From NCBI GenBank assembly GCA_002378125.1, contig DFRF01000155.1, positions 1 to 27,588 on the forward strand: a DNA stretch of 27,588 nucleotides, written 5' to 3'. A model generated the notes under the pieces. It did not search any database, was not told the origin of the DNA, and saw nothing but the letters and a program-made list of their open reading frames with translations. The number at the start of each line of letters is the position of its first letter. Within the stretch, counting starts at the first letter, position 1. The stretch is from Rhodospirillaceae bacterium UBA3470 (GTDB taxonomy: Bacteria; Pseudomonadota; Alphaproteobacteria; Rhodospirillales; Casp-alpha2). Positions 15,798-23,864 of this stretch are shown here, piece after piece. Both the position numbers and the translations under genes were made by a program.

Positions 15798-16664
15798 TCA
15801 GATCCCGAAGATCGACACCAGTCCCTGTTCCTCGGCCAACTTATCCATGGCCATATCGGATGGCTTCCGGGTCAGTTCGTTGGCAGCCTTTAGAACCATG
15901 GGCAGAATATCGACGTCACCCACGGAATTAAGGAAGATGTCTGGTTCGGCCAAGACCCAATGGATGGCTTTGCGGATGGCGGCCTCATCAGTCAGGGGCT
16001 GATACCAGGTATTCTGATCTTCGATGGCCCCGGCCGCCCAAGGACCCCGGGCGATTGCTTTGATGGTTTGCACGGCGACGCCGTTTTTCCGGCAATAGGC
16101 CAAGGTCTCGTCGAAATCTGGGCGGTAGTAGGGATGGTTGGCGGCAAACCAGTTCCAAGGCATAAGAACGGAATCAAAAGCATATCGATCTAGGTTCTTC
16201 CGGTGCATGGCGGCCACTGTCCAGCCGTGTCCGGTAATGCCAATATTCTTTATCAGGCCTTCGTCACGGGCCTCCGTCAGGGCGCGCAGGGCGCCGTTTT
16301 CAGAAAAAGCCTGCTCACAATCATCAGGAAAGATGAACGCGTGTAACTGAATGAGGTCTAAATGGTCCGTGCGCAACCGGTCCAGCGAACGATGCAGGGA
16401 CGCCTTGGCATCTTCGTAACCCCACTGATCCACCTTGGTCGCTAGGAAGAAGTCTTTGCGGTGACGATCCATCCAGGGCCCGATGCGGAGTTCCGCATCG
16501 CCGTATCGTGGTGCCGTATCGATGTGATTGACACCATATTCGAAAAGATGCTCAAGGGTGCGGTCGGCGGTATCCTGATCCACGTTCTTCAGCGCGGCGG
16601 CACCGAAAATGATGGCGGAACTATCATGTCCAGTTTTACCAAATGGCCGTCTCTCGATCGCCAT
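15798..16664 (-). CDS. Aldo/keto reductase
   Basis: A 288-residue (beta/alpha)8 NADPH-dependent reductase of the aldo/keto reductase superfamily. The catalytic tetrad is complete: Asp49 and Tyr54 (HIDTAPRYGD), Lys77 (ATKVD) and His108 (IQLHAF). Strand and helix segments run regularly to the C-terminus, though the usual C-terminal coenzyme-binding motif is not clear. Substrates are carbonyls; none can be assigned. The start at 16664 follows AGGGAGG by 7 nt; the longer frame to 16727 overlaps metA and lacks similarity. It lies 22 bp after metA on the same strand and may be its co-transcribed partner. Confidence 0.88.
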   Translation of the reverse strand: MAIERRPFGKTGHDSSAIIFGAAALKNVDQDTADRTLEHLFEYGVNHIDTAPRYGDAELRIGPWMDRHRKDFFLATKVDQWGYEDAKASLHRSLDRLRTDHLDLIQLHAFIFPDDCEQAFSENGALRALTEARDEGLIKNIGITGHGWTVAAMHRKNLDRYAFDSVLMPWNWFAANHPYYRPDFDETLAYCRKNGVAVQTIKAIARGPWAAGAIEDQNTWYQPLTDEAAIRKAIHWVLAEPDIFLNSVGDVDILPMVLKAANELTRKPSDMAMDKLAEEQGLVSIFGI

Positions 16665-16686
16665 GCCTTGCCTCCCTTTAGCTCGG

Positions 16687-17619
16687 TCATATTCCCTCTC
16701 GATCTGTTCCGATCTCGTCCAGATCATAATGCGTCGTCTGGTAAACGTAGTTCAGCCAATTACCAAATAACAAGTGGCCGTTGCCCCGCCAGGTATTGAC
16801 TGGCACCTTCGACGGATCGTCGTTGGGGTAATAATTGGCGGGCAATTGGATGTCATCGCCCTTCGCCACGTCACGCTGGTATTCGTCGCCGATGGTCGTC
16901 GAATCGTATTCCATATGGTTGAACATGTGGACGTGCCGAAGCTTATGGTCCAGCACCATGCACATGCCGGCCTCTTCAGAATCCATGAGAACCTGAAGAT
17001 GATCGAAATTGGCGAAATCCTCAATCCGGTTCTCAGTATGCCGGGATACGGGTACGGGGATTTCGTCATTTAGGCCTCGCATTAGCAAGGACGTATGGTC
17101 GAGGACCCGATGGGTGTAGATGCCAAATCGTTTTTGCGGCAATTGGTACTTGGGAATGTTGTAGAAGTGGTTTAGTGCAGCTTGTCCGCCCCAGCAAAGG
17201 TGGAAGTTGCTGTGGGCGTTGGTGAGGGACCAGTTAAAAATCTCACCCAATTCTTCCCAGTATACAACGTCTTCAAACGGCAGTTGCTCGATAGGCGCAC
17301 CAGTGACGATGAGGCCGTCAAACTTCTGATTCTGGATTTCGATTAGTGGGCGATAGAAATCCAATAAGTGTTGGGCCGATGTGTTCTTTGGCGTGTGCGA
17401 CGCCATGGAAATCAGCGTCATCTCCACCTGTAGCGGGGTCGAACCTAGAACGCGGGCCAACTGCGTCTCGGTTTTTATCTTCTCCGGCATCAGGTTCACG
17501 ATGGCGATCCGCATAGGGCGGATATCCTGAAGGATGGCGCGTTCTTCCTTAATTAGGAGGACGCCTTCTTCTTCCAAGATTTTACGGGCCGGCAGCCCGT
17601 CGGGAATTTTGATCGGCAT
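16687..17619 (-). CDS. metA: MetA-type homoserine O-acyltransferase, predicted acetyltransferase (Glu111)
   Basis: A 310-residue MetA-fold enzyme of methionine synthesis that acylates homoserine. The catalytic triad is at the standard positions: Cys142 (HLCWGGQAAL), His235 and Glu237 (FNHMEYD). The acyl-CoA specificity position 111 is Glu (TGAPIEQLPFED), where succinyl-specific enzymes have Gly. By the established rule this is a homoserine O-acetyltransferase although the family name is homoserine succinyltransferase. Length is typical. The ATPase gene ends 17 bp upstream and the aldo/keto reductase starts 22 bp downstream on the same strand. The ribosome-binding site is weak. No S-box or other methionine-responsive leader is evident. 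Confidence 0.93.
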   Translation of the reverse strand: MPIKIPDGLPARKILEEEGVLLIKEERAILQDIRPMRIAIVNLMPEKIKTETQLARVLGSTPLQVEMTLISMASHTPKNTSAQHLLDFYRPLIEIQNQKFDGLIVTGAPIEQLPFEDVVYWEELGEIFNWSLTNAHSNFHLCWGGQAALNHFYNIPKYQLPQKRFGIYTHRVLDHTSLLMRGLNDEIPVPVSRHTENRIEDFANFDHLQVLMDSEEAGMCMVLDHKLRHVHMFNHMEYDSTTIGDEYQRDVAKGDDIQLPANYYPNDDPSKVPVNTWRGNGHLLFGNWLNYVYQTTHYDLDEIGTDREGI

Positions 17620-17636
17620 TCTTTGTCCGTTTCCGC

Positions 17637-18596
17637 TTAATATCCATCGCGGAGAGTTGCTCGGCCTTCGCAGGCCGCAACGTAGCGTTGAAGGTTGGCC
17701 GCCGCCGTTTCCGATTGGCTGGCCTGTTCCATGACTGTGGCGTGGACCTTGTCCAGGAAGAGCGCAGCGTTCGGCAATGTGTTGCCATGCTCATCTGGTT
17801 GAAATAGTTCGTCGGCGTGAATTGTAAAGCCGTAATTGTTGGCGATCTTGCGATAACGTGGTTTGCGAAATTCTAAAAGCTCTGGAAACAGGGGCCGGGC
17901 AAAATTCAACGGGTCAATGCCGACGCCGTCGTCCGGTTTGTCGGTGAGAGCCGGCGTGATGAAGGCCGGGTTGTAGAATAAGGGTTTCGGATGCGTGCGG
18001 GCGCGCTTCTTCAATTCCTTTTCGTAGACTGGGTTGGGCTCGATATAGAGGATCAGACTGTCGGCGGTGAGCGCCTGGATAACCGGGTCCAATGGATCGT
18101 CTGGGTCGACGATCTCACACAGGCTTCCGGAGGCGTCGTTGACGAAGTCCTTACACCGGTATATTTGCCAGGATTTCGACATAAAGCTTGCCGCGTCCTT
18201 CATGGATTCGATTTCTGCGCGGCGATACAGGTCCTGACGTTCTAGGAACGTAGACTTGGCCAGGCCGCCGGCATATGGGGCGCCGTACATTCCGAGGAAT
18301 GTGGAAACCGGTTCCAGGTTGTCGACGGAAATATTATGGTTGATGTAGATCGAATCAGACCGCAGCAGATTGGCGACGAATGGATCGCGCATCTGCATGA
18401 TTTTGAACTTAACATTGTCCAGGATTTCTTCGACCAGGTAACGCGTGCCGATACGGTAATCGGCGGAATAGTGAAACCAGTCGGCCGATCGCCGGAGTGC
18501 CGTGGACAGCATGGTCTTACCCACGCCAGACATCCCCAGAAGGGTTACGGCATGATGCAGTTTACGAAATTTGGACAGCGTGATCATGGCCTTCAT
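17637..18596 (-). CDS. Uncharacterised P-loop ATPase/kinase-like protein upstream of metA
   Basis: A 319-residue soluble protein with a Walker A motif GMSGVGKT at residues 21-28, right after a first beta strand (AVTLL), as in small P-loop kinases and shikimate-kinase-like proteins. The middle has a long charged segment with RRAEIESMKDAASFMSKSW, then CEIVDPDDPLDPV and LILYIEPNP, a hydrophobic strand that may carry the Walker B function. I do not recognise a named family with certainty. It is 17 bp upstream of metA in the same direction, so a link with methionine metabolism is possible but unproven. An ATG 9 nt downstream (18587) is an alternative start. Confidence 0.7.
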   Translation of the reverse strand: MKAMITLSKFRKLHHAVTLLGMSGVGKTMLSTALRRSADWFHYSADYRIGTRYLVEEILDNVKFKIMQMRDPFVANLLRSDSIYINHNISVDNLEPVSTFLGMYGAPYAGGLAKSTFLERQDLYRRAEIESMKDAASFMSKSWQIYRCKDFVNDASGSLCEIVDPDDPLDPVIQALTADSLILYIEPNPVYEKELKKRARTHPKPLFYNPAFITPALTDKPDDGVGIDPLNFARPLFPELLEFRKPRYRKIANNYGFTIHADELFQPDEHGNTLPNAALFLDKVHATVMEQASQSETAAANLQRYVAACEGRATLRDGY

Positions 18597-19202
18597 CCGC
18601 AGACGTTGAACTCCCTAGTTTGCGCAGTGAAAGCGGGGCGGCACCCTGTGTCAAGCGGGGCGATTTCTTTCCTTAGCTTCTTTCTTAGTGTGTCTCTAAT
18701 GCCCTGTCGGTTCCACAATTTGTTCGGACAGGCACGATGGTTCCTAAAGCCGATCTGCTCCTTGGCTCGCATCGACACCAACGTAACTTCCGCTTCTCAA
18801 TGCCTTCGATACACAAGTGCAAATGGCTATCGGTCCGGACTGCTTGCTCCAGCGGGAAAACTGGGTTGTATATCCAGTCGACGCCTTCGTTGCGGCGTTG
18901 ACCATGGCGAACCCGGAGGAATGTCTGTTAGGGAGCGACTGGCCACACATCATGTTGGCGGATACCAAGGCACCCGGGTCCGAAAAAAAGCGAGTTTGGG
19001 TCAACAATCTGGCTAGACTTTATAGGTTCTTCTGATCCCCATGCCCCGCCGACGTTATCGACTGAAGTCAATTTCGCATACATTCATCAGAGGGGTTTTG
19101 CTGGTTTTTTGGGGTGCCGTTGAGTAGCTTGCGCTTGCCTTTTGGCGAAGACATTAGCATTGAAATTTTTAGCGGACTTTAAGCAGTCGGGGTAATGTGT
19201 GG
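18597..19202. other. Intergenic region around the amidohydrolase remnant; malate synthase promoter
   Basis: Apart from the amidohydrolase fragment, 18597-18786 shows no recognisable gene and must hold the ATPase-metA promoter. 19036-19202 should contain the promoter and leader of malate synthase G, with GTCGGGG about 10 nt before the ATG. I see no clear operator or terminator. Confidence 0.4.
18787..19035 (+). pseudogene. Remnant of an amidohydrolase (amidohydrolase-2/TIM-barrel family) C-terminus
   Basis: In one plus-strand frame the stretch before the TGA at 19033 reads as the end of a metal-dependent hydrolase of the 2-pyrone-4,6-dicarboxylate lactonase type: MANPEECLLGSDWPHIM carries the GSDWPH motif with the metal-binding Asp, and RVWVNNLARLYRFF is the usual C-terminal helix. 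Between these parts the normal spacer of about 20-30 residues is mostly missing, a stop stands at 18784 and no N-terminal barrel is present. I take it as a decayed gene truncated at the 5' side and internally deleted. A short expressed ORF from ATG 18823 is unlikely. Confidence 0.75.
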
Positions 19203-21377
19203 ATGAATTATGTAGAAGCGGGTGGCCTTCGCGTCGCCGACGTTCTTTTTCGGTTTATCAATGAGGAAGCGTTGTCGGGCACCGGGATCGGTCAAGATTC
19301 CTTTTGGACGAGTTTTGGCGCAATCGTCGCCGATTTTGCGCCGCTCAACCGAACACTCTTGGAAACCCGTGACGCCATTCAGACTAAGCTGGACTCCTGG
19401 CATCGCGACCATCAGGGCCAACCTATTGATGCAGATGCCTACAAGGCCTTCCTTAAGGAGATCGGCTACCTCGTCGATGAGGGCCCGGCATTCGCGATCG
19501 GCACGGAAAATGTGGATGCCGAGTTTGCGGCCATCGCGGGGCCGCAGCTTGTGGTTCCGGTGACTAACGCGCGCTATGCTTTGAACGCGGCCAATGCGCG
19601 CTGGGGCAGCCTTTATGACGCGCTTTATGGATCGGATGCTATCGACGAGGAAGGCGGCGCGGCACGTGGAGACGCGTTCAATCCAGTGCGTGCCAAAAGG
19701 GTCATTGCCTGGTCAAAACGCTTACTTGATGATGCGGCGGCCTTGGCCGAAGGCTCGCATGCAGATGTGACGGCCTACACAGTTGTAGATGGCCAGCTTC
19801 GCGCGAGATTGGCCAACGAGGCTGACACGACGTTGGTGGATCCGGCCAAATTCGTGGGTTTCCAGGGCGATGTGGTTCAACCGGCATCCATTCTGTTGGT
19901 CAACAATGGTTTGCACGTCGATGTTCAGATAGATCGAGATCACGCCATTGGCAAGACTGACGCGGCGGGTGTCGCCGATGTGGTTCTCGAGGCGGCCGTG
20001 ACGACGATCGTTGATCTGGAGGATTCCGTCGCGGTCGTGGACGCCGAGGATAAGGTCGGCGCATACCGCAACTGGTTGGGCCTGATGAACGGCAGCCTCA
20101 ATGCGGATTTCGACAAGGGAGGTGAAACGGTGCACCGACGCCTCAACGTCGACCGGGCGTATACGGGGCCTGACGGAAGCGCGCTAACGCTGCATGGCCG
20201 TTCGGTGATGCTCATCCGCAATGTCGGCAACCTGATGTATAACAATTCGGTCCTGGATGCTGACGGAAACGAGGTCCCGGAAGGCATTATTGATGCCATG
20301 TGCTCGGTGCTCATTGCCCTGCACGACCTGAACGGAATGGGGCCGTTAAAGAATAGCCGTTGTGGGTCGGTTTATATCGTCAAACCGAAGATGCACGGCC
20401 CTGCTGAAGCTGCCTTTGCAAACGACCTGTTCGGTAGGGTTGAAGACGCCCTTGGGCTCGCGCGAAACACGGTGAAGATGGGCATTATGGACGAGGAACG
20501 ACGGACCACCGTCAACCTTATGGAATGCATCCGCGCGGCCAAGGACCGAATCTGTTTCATTAATACAGGATTTTTGGACCGCACCGGCGACGAGCTCCAT
20601 ACCTCCATGGAGGCTGGGCCCATGGTCCGAAAGAATGCCATAAAAGAAACGCCCTGGATCGCCGCCTACGAAGATTGGAACGTGGACGTAGGATTAGCTT
20701 GCGGTCTGCAAGGCAAAGCGCAGATTGGCAAGGGTATGTGGGCCATGCCAGACATGATGGCGGCTATGATGGAACAAAAGGTCAGCCATCTCAACGCCGG
20801 CGCTAACACGGCTTGGGTGCCTTCACCAACCGCCGCTACGCTGCACGCCACCCATTATCACCGCGTCAACGTCGCTGACCGCCAGAATGCTTTGAAATCC
20901 CGTGAAAGGGCGAGCCTGGACGCCATCTTAGCCATCCCCTTGTCGGAGGGAGCGAATTGGAAACCCGAAGAGGTGCAGATGGAGTTGGACAATAATGCTC
21001 AGGGCATTCTTGGCTATGTAGTGCGTTGGGTTGATCAAGGGGTTGGATGCTCGAAGGTGCCGGATATCACCGATGTGGGCCTCATGGAAGACCGCGCCAC
21101 GTTGCGCATTTCTGCCCAACACATCGCTAACTGGCTCCACCACGGCATTTGTTCCGAAGAGCAGGTGATGGAAACCATGCAGCGTATGGCTATCGTCGTT
21201 GATCAACAGAATGCCCGCGATCCAGCCTATCGCAACATGGCGCCGGACTTTGACGCCTCCATCGCCTTCCAGGCAGCCTGCGACCTGGTGTTCAAGGGGC
21301 GTGCGCAGCCGAATGGTTATACGGAACTGGTCCTGCACGCTAGACGCCAGGAGGCGAAGGCGAAGTTCGCGGCCTGA
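19203..21377 (+). CDS. glcB: Malate synthase G
   Basis: A 724-residue enzyme (E. coli GlcB 723) that condenses glyoxylate with acetyl-CoA to malate, using acetate- or glycolate-derived carbon. The alignment runs end to end: GPQLVVPVTNARYALNAANA (about 115-135), DLEDSVAVVDAEDKV, LIRNVGNLM with the glyoxylate-binding Arg, KMGIMDEERRT with the Mg-ligand Glu, NTGFLDRTGDE with the metal-binding Asp, and GCSKVPDI then GLMEDRATLRIS with the catalytic Asp. I chose ATG 19203 over the GTG 6 nt upstream because it is a better codon, though either is possible. No glycolate oxidase or isocitrate lyase gene is in view. It stands 60 bp before the FAD monooxygenase. Confidence 0.97.
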   Translation: MNYVEAGGLRVADVLFRFINEEALSGTGIGQDSFWTSFGAIVADFAPLNRTLLETRDAIQTKLDSWHRDHQGQPIDADAYKAFLKEIGYLVDEGPAFAIGTENVDAEFAAIAGPQLVVPVTNARYALNAANARWGSLYDALYGSDAIDEEGGAARGDAFNPVRAKRVIAWSKRLLDDAAALAEGSHADVTAYTVVDGQLRARLANEADTTLVDPAKFVGFQGDVVQPASILLVNNGLHVDVQIDRDHAIGKTDAAGVADVVLEAAVTTIVDLEDSVAVVDAEDKVGAYRNWLGLMNGSLNADFDKGGETVHRRLNVDRAYTGPDGSALTLHGRSVMLIRNVGNLMYNNSVLDADGNEVPEGIIDAMCSVLIALHDLNGMGPLKNSRCGSVYIVKPKMHGPAEAAFANDLFGRVEDALGLARNTVKMGIMDEERRTTVNLMECIRAAKDRICFINTGFLDRTGDELHTSMEAGPMVRKNAIKETPWIAAYEDWNVDVGLACGLQGKAQIGKGMWAMPDMMAAMMEQKVSHLNAGANTAWVPSPTAATLHATHYHRVNVADRQNALKSRERASLDAILAIPLSEGANWKPEEVQMELDNNAQGILGYVVRWVDQGVGCSKVPDITDVGLMEDRATLRISAQHIANWLHHGICSEEQVMETMQRMAIVVDQQNARDPAYRNMAPDFDASIAFQAACDLVFKGRAQPNGYTELVLHARRQEAKAKFAA

Positions 21378-21437
21378 AATGGTTGCTGATTGCATCGCTT
21401 TCCGGCCTGATTTTTAATCGCGCAGGAAGGAAGGTTT

Positions 21438-22652
21438 ATGAAGATCATCGTTCTTGGTGCCGGGATAGGGGGCGCGACACTGGCCATGGCGCTGCAACGC
21501 GCCGGCCTGGATTTCACCGTTCTCGAGCAGGCCGAGGGCTTTGGCGAGATCGGCGCCGGCATTCAACTCAGCTCTAACGCGGTTAAGGTTTTGGCACGGC
21601 TCGGTCTGGAAGATAGACTGGCCGAGGTCTGTTGTGAGCCTGATTCTCATAAATTTAAGGATTGGGCGACGGGCGAGACAATCCTCCGCACCCCATTGTG
21701 CCCGGAAGTTCGTGATGCCTTCGGAGCACCATACTTTCACGGCCATCGACCGGACCTTTTGAATGCGTTAACAACGGGTCTAGACGTCGATCGTATTCGC
21801 TTTGGCTTCGAGGTAGAGTCGGTCGGCGAGGATGAAGATGGTCCCTGGGTGTGCGGCGCCGATGGAGAGGTCGTGCGTGGTGACGTTTTGATTGGCGCGG
21901 ACGGCATCCATTCTGTGGTCCGCGATCAGATTTTCCAACCGCACGTACCGCTGAGGTCAGGCTATTGTACTTGGCGTGGTGTCATCGATGCCGCCGATGT
22001 GGCTGATCTTGGCGTGCCCATATCGTCCTATATTGTTATGGGGCCGAAGCTGTCCTTTGTTTTCTATTACGTTTCGGGCGGTACGCGGATCAATTGGTTG
22101 GCCATGGGGCCGACCGAGAGCACCATGCGAGAATCATGGTCACAGACGGCGCAAAAAGATGAACTCCTGAAGGCATTTAAAGAGTGGTACGAAGTTCCTA
22201 CTCGTTTCATCGAGGCTACTAAGCAGCCTTTCGTCACCGCGCTTTATGATCGAGACCCTCTAGACACCTGGGTCAAGGGCCATATTGCCGTGATGGGTGA
22301 CGCTGCGCATGCCATGCTACCCTACCACGCACAGGGTGCCGGACAATCGATTGAAGACGCCTGGGTCCTGGCCAGACTTCTCGGTAAGAATGACGATGGT
22401 CCGGCGGCCGCCCTTCGGCGCTTTGAGGCGCTCCGGAAGGACCGTGCGGATAGGATGATCCAACATTCCCGTGACGCTGAGCGTTGGTACCACCTTGACG
22501 ACGTCGACGATGTGGGACGCCGCAATGCTCGCTTTCGTCGCTACAACGACAAAGCGAGCTTCACACCCCAACAGACCTGGCTCTACAGTTACGATGCTGA
22601 GAAGGCAGTTGAAGGTACTGACCAGGATTGGCGGGCCTTGACGGCCTGGTAG
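21438..22652 (+). CDS. Class A FAD-dependent aromatic-ring monooxygenase (salicylate/3-hydroxybenzoate hydroxylase-like)
   Basis: A 404-residue flavoprotein of the p-hydroxybenzoate-hydroxylase fold. It has the FAD-binding GAGIGG motif at 8-13 of the N-terminus, the DG motif in IGADGIHSVVRDQ, and the GD motif in VMGDAAHAMLPYHAQGAGQ followed by SIEDAWVLARLL. These enzymes use NAD(P)H and O2 to hydroxylate phenolic or heteroaromatic acids. Similarity in outline is closest to salicylate 1-hydroxylase and 3-hydroxybenzoate 6-hydroxylase, but the substrate cannot be read from sequence. AGGAAGGAAGG lies just before ATG 21438. It follows glcB by 60 bp in the same direction and may share its transcript. 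Confidence 0.85.
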   Translation: MKIIVLGAGIGGATLAMALQRAGLDFTVLEQAEGFGEIGAGIQLSSNAVKVLARLGLEDRLAEVCCEPDSHKFKDWATGETILRTPLCPEVRDAFGAPYFHGHRPDLLNALTTGLDVDRIRFGFEVESVGEDEDGPWVCGADGEVVRGDVLIGADGIHSVVRDQIFQPHVPLRSGYCTWRGVIDAADVADLGVPISSYIVMGPKLSFVFYYVSGGTRINWLAMGPTESTMRESWSQTAQKDELLKAFKEWYEVPTRFIEATKQPFVTALYDRDPLDTWVKGHIAVMGDAAHAMLPYHAQGAGQSIEDAWVLARLLGKNDDGPAAALRRFEALRKDRADRMIQHSRDAERWYHLDDVDDVGRRNARFRRYNDKASFTPQQTWLYSYDAEKAVEGTDQDWRALTAW

Positions 22653-23162
22653 GTTTAATGGGGTTAAGGCGCGAGCACCAACTAGGGACACCCACCAAGG
22701 ATTGTTTGCTTTGCGCTGGTTTTGGATCTTTGCGCAACGGTGCCGGAGCTTGGGAAGATATTTCGGACCCTCGCTAGGAATGGGATTCTCGCTGGTGTTT
22801 TTTGGATGTGTTGGATCTTCGCCGACTGAGTGTGGAAGTAATAACCAAAGAAAAATTCCATGATTGCAGGTTGGCTTCAGGGGGCGACGCGCCCAGCCAC
22901 AGCCATTGCGGGTACAGTTGAGATAGGTACAGCAGCGATTGATGACGAGGCCCGTGTCTCAATTGGTCCAGCGGACGTTGACGGCGTCGGACTTGGTACA
23001 TGAGATTCAACGTGGAACTAGAATGGTGATGGAACTAATCGTACGATTTTGATATGTGAGAAATAAGTTCTTTGTTGGTGGTAGGTCAGGCTCACGAAGT
23101 GGTGTTTCTATATTTTTTGAAAATAAAAACTGCAGTTGCGAAAGAGTTTTTTGTGGCTATTC

Positions 23163-23181
23163 GCGAATGATAATCACTCTT
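23163..23181. promoter_or_regulatory. Fur-box-like site upstream of the AOR operon
   Basis: GCGAATGATAATCACTCTT matches the classical 19-bp Fur consensus (GATAATGATAATCATTATC) at 14 of 19 positions by my count, including the core AATGATAATCA. It lies about 190 bp upstream of the ferredoxin start, in an AT-rich stretch where the operon promoter is expected. Iron control would be reasonable for an operon with about five [4Fe-4S] clusters. Alphaproteobacterial regulators such as Irr use other sites, so function is unproven. Confidence 0.35.
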
Positions 23182-23256
23182 AACTATTTGGTTTTTAAGA
23201 AAAAAAGATTTCAAGTCATGGAGCTGTTGATGCTATGTTTCCTCTCCAAATGAGTT

Positions 23257-23366
23257 CCGCAAAAGCGGGCGACAGGGAGAAATAGGTTGTTCCGGTCAGA
23301 CCACACCGCTGTGGTTCACCAGCATGATCTCCGTACCTGCCGCCCCTCAACGAAGAAGGGGAGAGT
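23257..23366 (+). promoter_or_regulatory. Candidate molybdenum/tungsten cofactor (Moco/Tuco) riboswitch controlling the AOR operon
   Basis: The leader folds by eye into a compact structured RNA. A closing stem pairs GGGCGACAGG (23267-23276) with CCTGCCGCCC (23336-23345), 9 of 10 positions. Inside, GAGA (23277-23280) can pair with TCTC (23328-23331), and ACCAC (23300-23304 region) with GTGGT around the loop ACCGCT, extended by GGT/ACC. The 3' arm of the closing stem overlaps CCCCT (23343-23347), which can instead pair with AGGGG (23357-23361), the Shine-Dalgarno of the ferredoxin gene, giving a translational switch. Location before an AOR operon, overall layout and the CTCCGTACCTGCCGCCC-like 3' core recall Moco motif RNAs. 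The seeming lack of a further internal arm would fit the tungsten-linked variant. Identity is inferred, the pairing is seen. Confidence 0.65.
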
Positions 23367-23371
23367 TCTCC

Positions 23372-23851
23372 ATGCAAAAGTCCCTCAACATTGATCCGGA
23401 AAAGTGTACCGGATGCCTTCAGTGCGAGCTCGCGTGCTCTTATGATAACGAAGGCGTATTCAACCCATCAAAGTCTCGTATCAAGGTTTTTAAGTTTGAG
23501 GACGCGGGGCGTTTCGTCCCCTATACCTGCACCCAATGTGACGAAGCCTGGTGCATGCAAGCGTGTCCGGTGGATGCCATTTCCTTGGATACCACGACTG
23601 GTGCCAAGGTCGTCTCAGATACCCTGTGTGTTGGTTGCAAGGTCTGCACCATCGCTTGTCCATTCGGGACCGTGAACTACAACTCTTCTACCGGCAAGGT
23701 GATAAAATGCGATCTCTGTGAAGGCGAACCTGCGTGCGCCACGGCGTGTCCGACAGCGGCCATCACCTATGTGGACGCAAATTGGACCGGGCTAGATAAG
23801 ATGCGGGCTTGGGCAGAGAAAACGGACGCCGGCACGCAAGTATCGGCATAG
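23372..23851 (+). CDS. aorA: AOR electron-transfer subunit, four-cluster [4Fe-4S] ferredoxin (AorA-like)
   Basis: A 159-residue HycB/AorA-type polyferredoxin. Sixteen cysteines fall into four groups: Cys12/15/18/22, Cys53/56/61/65, Cys86/89/92/96 and Cys113/116/122/126, enough for four [4Fe-4S] clusters. Motifs include CTGCLQCELAC, CTQCDEAWCMQACP and CVGCKVCTIACP. It would pass electrons between the tungsten/molybdenum catalytic subunit and the FAD subunit. The start is ATG 23372, after GGGGAGAG; the longer frame from 23324 runs through the leader RNA and is not used. The catalytic gene follows after 13 bp. Matches AorA of the three-subunit Aromatoleum-type AOR in size and place. Confidence 0.9.
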   Translation: MQKSLNIDPEKCTGCLQCELACSYDNEGVFNPSKSRIKVFKFEDAGRFVPYTCTQCDEAWCMQACPVDAISLDTTTGAKVVSDTLCVGCKVCTIACPFGTVNYNSSTGKVIKCDLCEGEPACATACPTAAITYVDANWTGLDKMRAWAEKTDAGTQVSA

Positions 23852-23864
23852 GGAGGATAGATCA

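Larger units (their letters stand above)
22653..23371. other. Long intergenic region before the AOR operon: possible small ORF, AT-rich block, Fur-like site, leader RNA
   Basis: After the monooxygenase stop no established gene occurs for about 720 bp. A plus-strand frame 22860-23003 encodes 47 residues of protein-like composition (TVEIGTAAIDDEARVSIGPA) but lacks a ribosome-binding site and may be a relic. 23040-23250 is markedly AT-rich and contains a Fur-box-like palindrome. The last 115 bp are a structured leader (separate entry). The AOR promoter must lie here, but I see no strong -35/-10 pair. Confidence 0.5.

Noticed and set aside
18336..19016. A 226-codon plus-strand frame
   Set aside because: It is mostly antisense to the P-loop ATPase gene and its product has no recognisable motif; the amidohydrolase remnant lies in another frame.
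23056..23253. A 65-codon plus-strand frame in the AT-rich block before the AOR leader
   Set aside because: Its composition is that expected of AT-rich non-coding DNA and it covers the Fur-like site; no family resemblance.
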